Below, in pieces: positions 1 through 6,215 of a DNA stretch of 12,279 bases. The stretch's first letter is position 1. The number at the start of each line of letters is the position of its first letter. This stretch comes from Collinsella sp. GTDB taxonomy: Bacteria > Actinomycetota > Coriobacteriia > Coriobacteriales > Coriobacteriaceae. The stretch is from positions 1 through 12,279 of the forward strand of contig DXMX01000060.1 of assembly GCA_019413955.1 (NCBI GenBank), in the 5' to 3' direction. The notes below the pieces were generated by a model. It had not been told where the DNA came from. It saw only the letters and a program-made list of their open reading frames with translations, and did no database searches. The position numbers and the translations under genes are program-made.

Positions 1-2
1 CT

Positions 3-404
3 CGCGAAGCCGGTGCCGCCCCCAAGGGTGGTTCGGGTTCCGATACGCCTGCCGACAAGGGTGGCAAGCAGCGCAACGATGACGAGCGCGTCCCGCGTCC
101 GCGTCGTCGCCATTCCTCGGGCACGCAGCAAAAGCCCTCGGTGCCCTCCGTGGCCGATCAGGTCTCGGATGGCGAGGTCAAGGTCACGCGCCGTCGCCCT
201 GGAGATGGCGGAGGGGCGGCTGCCAAGGCCGCGCGCGGCGCTGCTCGCGACGAACGCGAGCCGCGCGAAGATCGTGGTGGCGAGGGTTCGGCCGACCAGG
301 GCCAGAAGCGCCGTCGCCGCCGTCGTTCCCGCAAACCGCGCCAGGACGGTGGCGAGGGCTCGACCCAAAACTCGTCCGCACCGCAACCGCCCACCGGCGA
401 ATAG
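3..404 (+). CDS. C-terminal tail of an Arg/Gly-rich protein (5' partial)
   Basis: This frame is open from the window edge to a TAG at 402-404 and gives 133 residues with no folded domain visible. The tail is very rich in Arg, Lys, Gly, Ser, Gln and acidic residues. It contains a basic cluster (KRRRRRRSRKPR) and two GGEGS repeats, one on each side of that cluster, and it ends in PPTGE. Tails of this kind occur at the C-terminus of actinobacterial DEAD-box RNA helicases and RNase E/G-type proteins, where they bind RNA. Which of these it is cannot be decided, because the catalytic part lies upstream of the window. An overlapping frame at 13-423 is also open but has only GC-driven composition, so I prefer the frame with acidic and basic patches typical of disordered tails. 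Coding status is likely; the function is inference. Confidence 0.55.
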   Translation, partial: REAGAAPKGGSGSDTPADKGGKQRNDDERVPRPRRRHSSGTQQKPSVPSVADQVSDGEVKVTRRRPGDGGGAAAKAARGAARDEREPREDRGGEGSADQGQKRRRRRRSRKPRQDGGEGSTQNSSAPQPPTGE

Positions 405-470
405 CGCCCGCAAACGGATTTAACCTGCCTGACCCCAAACGCGTCGGGGTACCATAGCGCTGAATCAACG

Positions 471-500
471 ACCCTCCCTGCGACCGAGCGTAGGGAGGGT
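471..500 (+). promoter_or_regulatory. Hairpin containing the comF ribosome-binding site
   Basis: The arms 471-482 and 489-500 pair over 12 bp with a single G-T wobble around a six-base loop (ACCGAG). The 3' arm contains AGGGAGG, which is the Shine-Dalgarno for the GTG at 507 (spacer about 8 nt). No T-tract follows, only TGTGTCG. It may therefore work as a translational control hairpin, or as a terminator without a U-tract for the upstream gene. A smaller ACCCC/GGGGT stem lies just before it (432-450). Confidence 0.6.
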
Positions 501-506
501 TGTGTC

Positions 507-1313
507 GTGAAGAGACATTTGAACGCGTTGGGATGCCTGCAAGGCGCCGGCATCCTACCGTTTGCGGACGAATTGCTACCGTTTGCCGAGCGGGCGGCGC
601 ACGAGGCGCTTGAGGCGTTGTCACCCACGCGATGTGCCGGCTGCGAGCGCGCCGGTGCGCTTATTTGCCAAGACTGCCTGGCGGCGCTTGCACTCATCGA
701 CCCGCGGCATAGCTGCACTCGATGCGGCGCCCCGTTTGGAGACTTGCTGTGCACCGAGTGCTCGGTCGAGGGTACGTCCTCGGCGATGGCCGAAGCACTC
801 GACCGGTGCCTGGCATGTGCCGTTTACACGCACCCGCTGCCGCGGATCATTAAAGCGTACAAAGACGCGGGCGAGCGACGCCTGGCGCCGTATCTGGCAG
901 AGCTGCTATACGATACCGCCTTACATGCCCAGGTCGCGGCACCCGATCGTTACGGTGGTGTGTTGTCCGGTGCCGATGCAGTGGTGTTTGTGCCCGCGAC
1001 GGCGGCGGCGTTTCGGCGGCGAGGCTTCGATCATATGGAAGCCATCGCGCGCCCATTTTGCGAGCTGTCGGGTGTTCCGCTGCTCGACGCCCTCGTTAAG
1101 TACGGTCATGGCGACCAGCGTGAACTCGGTCGTGAAGAACGCCGTGAACGCGCCCGAGGCATGTACGAGACCGTTGAGGATGTGCGGGGCCGCCGCCTGC
1201 TGCTTATCGACGACGTTATCACCACGGGTGCGACGATGGCAGCGGCTTCGGCGGAACTCAAGCGCGCCGGTGCCGCAGCCGTTGATGGCCTCGCTATCGC
1301 ACGCGTTTGGTAG
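507..1313 (+). CDS. comF: ComF family protein (double zinc ribbon plus phosphoribosyltransferase fold)
   Basis: This 268-residue protein has the ComF architecture. Eight cysteines in four CxxC-type pairs (C43/C46, C54/C57, C70/C73, C82/C85) form a double zinc ribbon. A type I phosphoribosyltransferase-like domain follows, ending in the PRPP-binding motif IDDVITTGAT at about residues 234-243. ComF proteins are associated with DNA uptake during competence and with DNA processing at the membrane; the enzymatic substrate is unclear. The GTG at 507 is chosen because GGGAGG lies 8 nt upstream. The roughly 40 residues before the first cysteine are longer than usual for the family, so a later start is possible. 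The next gene begins at or just past the stop codon. The ribosome-binding site is inside a strong hairpin. Confidence 0.9.
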   Translation: MKRHLNALGCLQGAGILPFADELLPFAERAAHEALEALSPTRCAGCERAGALICQDCLAALALIDPRHSCTRCGAPFGDLLCTECSVEGTSSAMAEALDRCLACAVYTHPLPRIIKAYKDAGERRLAPYLAELLYDTALHAQVAAPDRYGGVLSGADAVVFVPATAAAFRRRGFDHMEAIARPFCELSGVPLLDALVKYGHGDQRELGREERRERARGMYETVEDVRGRRLLLIDDVITTGATMAAASAELKRAGAAAVDGLAIARVW

Positions 1314-1324
1314 GGGTGATTCGT

Positions 1325-2434
1325 GTGGCGGTAACAATCAGGCAGTGCAACAAACCGACAAAAGAGCAGCTAGCGGCTTCCGTGATCCTGACGGGCGCCT
1401 CGGCGTTGCGTATGATTCGAGCCGAGCGCCGGCAGATGGGCTACATCGGCTGGAAGGACCTTGAGCCCGAGGAGGAGCGCCGCGTGCTGTGTACGTCATC
1501 GCCTTCGACCGAGGATATCTATCTTCCCGACCTGGTGCGAATTGGAGCCAAAAGCGGCGAGGTGCAAGAAGATCTGTGCTTGCTGGTGGGATCTGCGGTG
1601 CAGCGCCGCCGCATGCCTGGCGTGGACTGGTCCGTGTGCTCCGGGTTGCCTGCCGGCTCGATTCTAGAGGTGGAACCGGGGATGTACAGCCTATCTCCCG
1701 AGGCCCTTTGTGTTGCCGTCGCTCGCGAGGTCGGCTGTATCCAGGCGTTTGCCCTGGCCCAGGAACTGTGTTCCAAGATTTCACTGAGCGATCGCGGGAA
1801 GTATCTACCTCCCTATACCTCGCCTGTTGCGAATAGGCTTGCAAAGGACAAGGACCAACCGGCAGACGTGGGCTACTTTGAAGTCGAGCCAGTGCTGACG
1901 CCCGATCGCCTGGCAGATTACCTTGCGGCATGCAAGGGGAGTGCGGCCAAACAGCTGCTGCGCCTGTGTCCCTACCTGTCAGAAAACCTGCTCTCGCCCA
2001 TGGAGTGCATCATGCTCGCTCTGTTTTCGCTTCCGTTTTCCTATGGCGGATTTGCCTGCGGTCCCTTTAAGACCGACTACAAGATCGAGTTCGATGACCG
2101 CGCGCAGGCAATCTCGGGGTTGCCACATGCAGTTTGCGATGCGTATCAGGAAGCAGCCCGGTTTGACCTGGAATACAACGGTGAGCTGGGCCATTCCTCC
2201 CGGAGGGGACGTATTCATGATGAAAAACGCAACACGGGCTTGATTACTATGGGAATCGAGGTCGCGACGGTCAACAACGAAATGCTCTGCGACATGGAAG
2301 CGATGGAAGCGCTCGCATGGCGTATCCACCAGCGTATGGGTAAGCGATATCAGAATCGCGTAGAGGCTCGTCGAAAGAGGCAAGATGCTCTGCTGAATAC
2401 GCTCAGAGCGTGCTTTGGGCTCAAGCCGGCGTAA
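1325..2434 (+). CDS. Hypothetical protein with C-terminal PD-(D/E)XK (DUF559/Vsr-like) endonuclease motif
   Basis: The best start is GTG 1325 (369 aa), preceded by AGGGG with an 8-nt spacer. TTG 1307, GTG 1316 and ATG 1412 are in-frame alternatives, and the first of these would overlap the comF stop. Near the C-terminus the protein reads FDLEYNGELGH, then D299 and R302, then a hydrophobic strand (LITMGIEVATVNN). This matches the D-x-E-x-(D/N)-G...H...D..R...G pattern of DUF559/Vsr-type nuclease folds (D281, E283, H290, D299, R302). The middle (SPEALCVAVAREVG, ALAQELC, LSPMECIMLALFSLPFSYGG) resembles a family of uncharacterised proteins I recall from Coriobacteriia. In other actinobacteria, DUF559 domains are often joined to AbiEi-like antitoxin domains, and the N-terminal ILTGASALRMIR could be such a piece, but this is inference. 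The sequence looks less GC-rich than the genes further right. The function is unknown; a defence or DNA repair role is only a guess. Confidence 0.75.
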   Translation: MAVTIRQCNKPTKEQLAASVILTGASALRMIRAERRQMGYIGWKDLEPEEERRVLCTSSPSTEDIYLPDLVRIGAKSGEVQEDLCLLVGSAVQRRRMPGVDWSVCSGLPAGSILEVEPGMYSLSPEALCVAVAREVGCIQAFALAQELCSKISLSDRGKYLPPYTSPVANRLAKDKDQPADVGYFEVEPVLTPDRLADYLAACKGSAAKQLLRLCPYLSENLLSPMECIMLALFSLPFSYGGFACGPFKTDYKIEFDDRAQAISGLPHAVCDAYQEAARFDLEYNGELGHSSRRGRIHDEKRNTGLITMGIEVATVNNEMLCDMEAMEALAWRIHQRMGKRYQNRVEARRKRQDALLNTLRACFGLKPA

Positions 2435-2469
2435 AACTAGGGCTTTATAGGGGGTCTGTTTATATGTCC

Positions 2470-2517
2470 TGTGCAAAATACGGCAAATATGAGTACTGTT
2501 ACTAGATTAGTGGCAGC
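2470..2517 (+). repeat. Left arm of 48-bp inverted repeat
   Basis: It begins TGTGCAAAATACGGCAAATA and ends at GGCAGC. It is the inverted partner of 2638-2685. Confidence 0.8.
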
Positions 2518-2637
2518 AAAAACAAAGAAACTTGGGCCGAAAATCTGGATTCATTGAAGAGATAATAAACGAATGTGGAATATCTTGGCGTCAAGCAGGC
2601 TGTGCGGAACTCAAAAGGGCCCGTGGGACGGAAAAAC

Positions 2638-2685
2638 GCTGTTACTAAATTGGTAACAGTACTCATATTTGCCGTTTTTTGCACA
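2638..2685 (-). repeat. Right arm of 48-bp inverted repeat
   Basis: Read on the minus strand it begins TGTGCAAAAAACGGCAAATA. The palindrome CTGTTAC-TAAATTG-GTAACAG occupies 2639-2659 within it. It is 42/48 identical to the left arm. Confidence 0.8.
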
Positions 2686-2686
2686 C

Positions 2687-2734
2687 GGCACCCTGAGACG
2701 GGTGCCCCGGAGCTCCCCGTAGGGGAGCTCCGGG
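2687..2734 (+). terminator. Tandem GC-rich hairpins, possible terminator without U-tract
   Basis: The first stem is GGCACCC (2687-2693) with GGGTGCC (2700-2706). The second is a perfect 13-bp stem, 2706-2718 with 2722-2734, around the three-base loop GTA. The sequence after it (CTTCATGGGG) has no T-run. It may act as a U-tract-independent terminator for the genes ending at 2434, or as an insulating or RNA-stabilising structure. Confidence 0.5.
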
Positions 2735-2806
2735 CTTCATGGGGGCACGAATAGTCCGCTCCGACCTGCAAAATCTGTGCTCACGGTGCGAATGACGCCC
2801 CTAACC

Positions 2807-2835
2807 TTAAACTTTAGCTTGAACTTAGCTATAAT
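2807..2835 (+). promoter_or_regulatory. Promoter with consensus TATAAT -10
   Basis: TATAAT lies at 2830-2835, with TTAAAC at 2807-2812 as a weak -35 at 17-bp spacing, in a locally AT-rich stretch. Transcription would start near 2842 and run into the lipoprotein gene after a leader of about 325 nt. Confidence 0.55.
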
Positions 2836-2841
2836 GCGCTA

Positions 2842-3166
2842 CGTTCCTGCCAGGCTGTGGTTGCGGACGGACGAAATGTCCATCCTAGTCCAAGACAGAC
2901 GCGGTCAAAGGGATCCACGTAAGCGACCGCGTGCGCGCGGCGCGATCATGGCGCGTCCTAGATGTAAGCCGCACCGTCCGTTCTACTTTCTTTGGGGCAA
3001 TACCGCCTCGCGGACGAGCGGGCCAGTCGTGAAGGTGGCTACGGCCTCCCGAGCAAACACCCCGGTGCGCAAGTGTGGGGTCAAATACCAGGTCAGCTGG
3101 TGGGAACAACCCGTTATTCCGCGCAACGCACGGATTGTATACGACACAGAAGGCAGGGTAGTGGAC
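2842..3166 (+). other. Long gene-free leader ahead of the solute-binding lipoprotein
   Basis: Frames here are open in several registers, but none gives a protein-like sequence with a convincing ribosome-binding site; high GC alone explains the openness. Visible local structure includes GGAC-GAAAT-GTCC (2869-2881), an 8-bp stem ACGCGGTC/GACCGCGT (2899-2906 with 2925-2932), ACCCC/GGGGT (3059-3063 with 3077-3081) and ACCAG/CTGGT around 3087-3101. CCTGCC near 2846-2851 could pair with GGCAGG at 3152-3157 close to the start codon. I do not recognise a known RNA family. It may be an untranslated regulatory leader or a small RNA. Confidence 0.35.
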
Positions 3167-4182
3167 ATGGTGAGGGGCAGCTTGATGCACGCGGCTCGGT
3201 TAGGTGCTGGGACTGCGGCGGTCATTGCCGTATTGGGCTTGAGCGGATGCGCGTTCAATCCACTGTCCACGTTCACGACACCCACGATTGACCAGATCGA
3301 GCGCGAGACCGTTACCCCTACGGTGTCGGACGACGCCCTGGTCACTCCCGGTACCCTGACGGTTGCCCTCGATACCTCCGATGCACCGCAGGCCATGCAG
3401 GGCGCCGATGGTAACCTCACGGGCTACGCGGTCGATGCTGCCCGCGCCCTTGCAAGCCGTATGGGCCTTAAGGTTGCCTTCGTCGATGCGTCTTCTGCCG
3501 ATTCCGCGCTTGGCGACAAAAAGGCCGACATCTTCATTGGCGACATCAATTCCACGGATGGTGACATCAGCACGCTTGGTACTTGCCTGTACGACGCTGC
3601 GGCAGTGTTCGGAAAGACGAGCGACGGCGAGTCGCTGAGCGTTTCCACCGAAACGCTTAACGCCGCTACCCTGGGCGTTCAGACCTCTTCGGCCTCGCAG
3701 GAAGCGCTCGCCAAGCAGAGCATCACGGCCAACCAAAAGACCTTCTCCAACATCAACGAGTGCTTTGAGGCGCTCGAGTCCGGCGAGATAGACTACGTGA
3801 TTTGCGATTCCACGGCCGGCGGCTACCTTGCGCGCCTGATGAGCCAGATCTCTTACGTCGGCGCGCTCGAGACGCCCTCGACGCTCGGCGTCGCGGGCGT
3901 CTCGAGCGCGCCGACGATGAGCTGTGCCGCGCCGTGAGCGATGCCCTCGACGGTATCACGGTCGATGGCACGCTCGAGGCGGTCCACTCCGTCTGGTACG
4001 GCACGATGCCCTATGACCTCACCACCAAGACGGTCTCGGGCGCCGACGTGCAGTCGACCGATACCGGATCTAGTGAGTCCGCATCCTCCGATTCGAGCAG
4101 CGATGGTGCAACCTCCGAGGATAAATCGTCCAGCCAGGAGGGCACCATCACCGACGACGACATTAACAAGCTCAATAGCTAG
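3167..4182 (+). pseudogene. Family 3 solute-binding lipoprotein, broken by a one-base frameshift
   Basis: The protein starts MVRGSLMHAAR at ATG 3167; ATG 3185 with GAGGGG 7 nt upstream is an equal or better alternative. A lipoprotein signal with lipobox LSGC follows (Cys28 from 3167, Cys22 from 3185), so it should be a membrane-anchored extracellular binding protein. Next comes an SBP_bac_3 fold (GTLTVALDTSDAPQAM, LTGYAVDAARALASRMGL, KADIFIGDIN), as in amino-acid ABC transporters. The frame runs out at TGA 3935-3937. The expected continuation (ADDELCRAVSDAL, then a Ser/Asp-rich tail ending INKLNS) is in another frame up to TAG 4180-4182. The span of 1016 nt is one short of a multiple of three, consistent with loss of one base near 3898-3915. 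This is either a real pseudogene or a sequence error. No transporter permease or ATPase gene is adjacent. Confidence 0.8.
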
Positions 4183-4247
4183 TTATTGCCAGGGGTGGGG
4201 TCTCCTATGCGCTAGGAGAGACGCCTCTTCACGGTTTCAACACGCAC

Positions 4248-4283
4248 TGCCGGGTTTTCCCAACAGGGGAGCCCGGCATTTTC
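4248..4283 (+). terminator. Intrinsic terminator after the lipoprotein gene
   Basis: TGCCGGG at 4248-4254 pairs with CCCGGCA at 4272-4278. An inner CCC/GGG extension closes an AACA loop, and TTTTC follows directly. Confidence 0.85.
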
Positions 4284-4354
4284 ATCCCAATAAAACCAGC
4301 AGGTCAAAGCCAATTTTCGGGACCAAAAACAAAGTCGCCGTTGCTCTCCCATAG

Positions 4355-4378
4355 CGCACTTTGCCACAGAAAAGTGCG
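4355..4378. promoter_or_regulatory. 8-bp inverted repeat upstream of hpf
   Basis: CGCACTTT (4355-4362) and AAAGTGCG (4371-4378) form a perfect dyad with an 8-base spacer. It sits in the 317-nt gap between the lipoprotein gene and hpf. It could be an operator or an RNA hairpin. The rest of the gap holds the terminator at 4248 and a weak stem near 4199-4222; I see no gene and no clear promoter there. Confidence 0.35.
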
Positions 4379-4499
4379 AGACATCGGTATGCGGTATCAA
4401 GCAATCGTTATTCGGGTCTTTGGGAATCCGCGTGATTAAATGCACGGCAATGGGTACAAAGCCAGTACAGTAAGTCCCCGAGGCAGATTGGAGCCACGT

Positions 4500-5084
4500 A
4501 TGGATATCAAGGTTTCTGGACGCAAGACGACGGTAACCGATGCTCTGCGTGCGCATGTGGATGAGAAGATCGGCGAGGCGCTCAAGGTTTTCGATATCGA
4601 GCCCATGACGGTCGACGTTGTACTTCGCTATGAGAAGAACCCCTCGAACCCCAACCCGGCGATCGTCGAGGTTACGGTTCGTGCCCGCGGTTCGGTGATT
4701 CGCGTTGCCGAGCACGGTGCAGATATGTACGCCGCCATCGACCTCTCCGCCGATAAGGTCACCCGCCAGCTGCGCAAGTTCAAGACCAAGGTCGTGGACA
4801 ACCGCCAGGGCGGTGCCAGCGCAGCGGATGTCGCACCGGTCGAGCGCGTCGAGGATCTGGCCGACCTGCTGCTGCCCGAGGAGGAGGACGACCTGCTCGT
4901 CCGTGAGAAGGTCATTGATGTCACCCCGATGACTGAGGAGCAGGCGCTGGTGCAGACCGATCTGCTCGGCCACGACTTCTACGTGTTCGAGAACGCGACG
5001 ACTGGCCTCATCAATGTGGTGTATCACCGTAAGAATGGTGGATATGGCATCATCAAGCCCCGCATCGAAACACTTGACGAGTAA
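4500..5084 (+). CDS. hpf: Ribosome hibernation-promoting factor, long form (HPF)
   Basis: This 194-residue protein binds the small ribosomal subunit and drives 100S dimer formation in stationary phase or stress. The N-terminal S30AE domain spans about residues 1-96 (MDIKVSGRKTTVTDALRAHV, then KVTRQLRKFKTK). A charged linker follows, and then the C-terminal dimerisation domain (about 138-190) with LGHDFYVFENATTGLINVVY and GYGIIKPR. Both domains are present, so it is the long form found in most bacteria outside the gamma-proteobacteria. ATG 4500 is chosen over an in-frame ATG at 4440 because GGAG lies 6 nt upstream and the next residues match the family N-terminus. It looks monocistronic, with a terminator close behind. 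Confidence 0.95.
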   Translation: MDIKVSGRKTTVTDALRAHVDEKIGEALKVFDIEPMTVDVVLRYEKNPSNPNPAIVEVTVRARGSVIRVAEHGADMYAAIDLSADKVTRQLRKFKTKVVDNRQGGASAADVAPVERVEDLADLLLPEEEDDLLVREKVIDVTPMTEEQALVQTDLLGHDFYVFENATTGLINVVYHRKNGGYGIIKPRIETLDE

Positions 5085-5088
5085 AATA

Positions 5089-5110
5089 CGTTAACTTGCA
5101 TGAGTTAACG
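5089..5110. promoter_or_regulatory. Perfect 8-bp inverted repeat directly after hpf
   Basis: CGTTAACT and AGTTAACG flank TGCATG, starting 4 nt past the hpf stop codon and just before the terminator stem. It is either a second hairpin in the hpf 3' end or a dyad operator for the downstream gene. Confidence 0.45.
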
Positions 5111-5113
5111 GTT

Positions 5114-5145
5114 GGCGGCCATCCCATGCGGGTGGCCGCCTTTTT
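5114..5145 (+). terminator. Intrinsic terminator of hpf
   Basis: GGCGGCCA (5114-5121) pairs with TGGCCGCC (5133-5140). An inner CCC/GGG closes an ATGC loop, and TTTTT (5141-5145) follows. It ends 19 nt before the next start codon. Confidence 0.92.
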
Positions 5146-5163
5146 ACGTAAGGAGTCGCTTTG

Positions 5164-6117
5164 ATGGACAAGGCTGCATCTACCGGCCATTCTGACCGCT
5201 GCCGCATCGTCGTCGATACCTGCTGCGACTTTAGCCCCGAGGTCGCCGCGAACCTCGATGTCGATATCCTGGGTTTCCCCTTCATTATCGATGGCGAGGA
5301 GCGCACGGATGACATCTGGTCGAGCATCACACCCAAGGAGTTCTACGACCGCATGCGCGCCGGCGCTCGCGTGTCTACCTCCGCCGTGTCGCTCGGTCGC
5401 TATATCGAGTTCTTTACCGAGTGTGCCAAGGAGGGCACGCCCACGGTCTACCTGTGCTTTACCTCGGCGCTGTCGTCGAGCTACAACTCCGCGTGCCAGG
5501 CGGCAGATGCCGTGCGCGCCGAGTATCCCAACTTTGAGCTCTACGTGGTCGACAACGCTCTGCCCTGCGCGACCGGCGCGCTCCTGGCGCTCGAGGCCGT
5601 GCGCCAGCGCTCGGCGGGACTCACCGCCAAGCAGCTGGTCGACTGGGCAAACGAGGCAAAGACCTACGTCCACGGCTACTTTACGCTCGAGAGCTTCGAC
5701 GCGCTGGCTGCCGGCGGCCGCATTCCGCCCGCGGCGGCGCAGCTCACGGCAAAGCTCGATGTCAAGCCCGAGCTCTCCTACGACCTTGCCGGCTCGCTGT
5801 CGCTGATTGGCGTCAACCGCGGCCGCAAGAAGGCGCTCAAGTCCATCCTCAAGTCGTTCCGCGAGAACTACGTGCCCGACCGCACCATGCCCATCGCCAT
5901 CATGACGGCCGATGCCGAAAAGGACGGTGACTGGCTCGAAGCCGCCATCCGCAAGGAGGAGGGCTGCGCCGACGTCACGATCATTCGCAGCTCCGTCGGT
6001 CCTACCATCGGCTCGCACGTGGGGCCCGGCATGGTGGCACTTGCGTTTTGGGGTAAGAACCGCGCCGAGAAAGCCTCGCTTTCCGACCGTATCGCCCGCC
6101 GCGTGCGCGGTCAGTAG
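5164..6117 (+). CDS. DegV family fatty-acid-binding protein
   Basis: This 317-residue cytoplasmic protein belongs to the DegV (FakB-like) family, which binds a fatty acid and in Firmicutes presents it to a fatty acid kinase. Family landmarks are visible: RIVVDTCCDF (14-23) in the position of the usual VTDSTADLP, ARVSTSAVS (68-76) for the usual PTTSQPS, FTSALSSSYNSA (99-110), AAGGRIPPAAA (182-192) followed by KPEL, and GPTIGSHVGPG (279-289). The motif residues deviate somewhat from the commonest forms but keep the spacing. ATG 5164 has AAGGAG 8 nt upstream; the TTG at 5161 is less likely. No kinase partner gene is nearby. The lipid ligand cannot be told from sequence. Confidence 0.9.
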   Translation: MDKAASTGHSDRCRIVVDTCCDFSPEVAANLDVDILGFPFIIDGEERTDDIWSSITPKEFYDRMRAGARVSTSAVSLGRYIEFFTECAKEGTPTVYLCFTSALSSSYNSACQAADAVRAEYPNFELYVVDNALPCATGALLALEAVRQRSAGLTAKQLVDWANEAKTYVHGYFTLESFDALAAGGRIPPAAAQLTAKLDVKPELSYDLAGSLSLIGVNRGRKKALKSILKSFRENYVPDRTMPIAIMTADAEKDGDWLEAAIRKEEGCADVTIIRSSVGPTIGSHVGPGMVALAFWGKNRAEKASLSDRIARRVRGQ

Positions 6118-6215
6118 GCAAGCGCTGCGTCCGTAATCGCCCTCGACTCCCAGCCCAAACGCTGGCACCGAGTATTCAACCTGGTAACAACACCCAACCC
6201 AAAAGGAAAGGTTTC

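Larger units (their letters stand above)
2470..2685. mobile_element. 216-bp inverted-repeat-bounded element, MITE-like
   Basis: The left arm 2470-2517 and the right arm 2638-2685 are inverted copies of each other, identical at 42 of 48 positions; the outer 33 bases differ at only one. The ends read TGTGCAAAA...TTTTGCACA. Each arm carries an internal imperfect palindrome near its inner end (CTGTTAC...GTAACAG in the right arm). The 120-bp core between the arms is relatively AT-rich compared with the surrounding genes. No transposase is encoded and no target-site duplication is obvious next to the ends. This is the structure of a miniature inverted-repeat element or a decayed insertion, but copy number cannot be seen from here. 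Confidence 0.6.

Noticed and set aside
3028..3052. T-box-like stretch (GAAGGTGGCTACGGCCTCC) in the leader
   Set aside because: It does not match the T-box core AGGGTGGNACCGCG well, and no terminator or specifier structure could be recognised.
2777..3166. N-terminal extension of the lipoprotein to an upstream start
   Set aside because: It would place a lipoprotein signal peptide internally. The lipobox and good ribosome-binding sites support starts at 3167 or 3185.
2842..3166. tmRNA, RNase P RNA, SRP RNA or 6S RNA in the leader
   Set aside because: The conserved sequences of tmRNA, RNase P and SRP RNA are absent, and no single long bulged hairpin as in 6S RNA could be drawn.
3895..3937. Programmed -1 ribosomal frameshift
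   Set aside because: There is no X XXY YYZ slippery heptamer or downstream pseudoknot evident, and binding proteins of this family are not known to use frameshifting.
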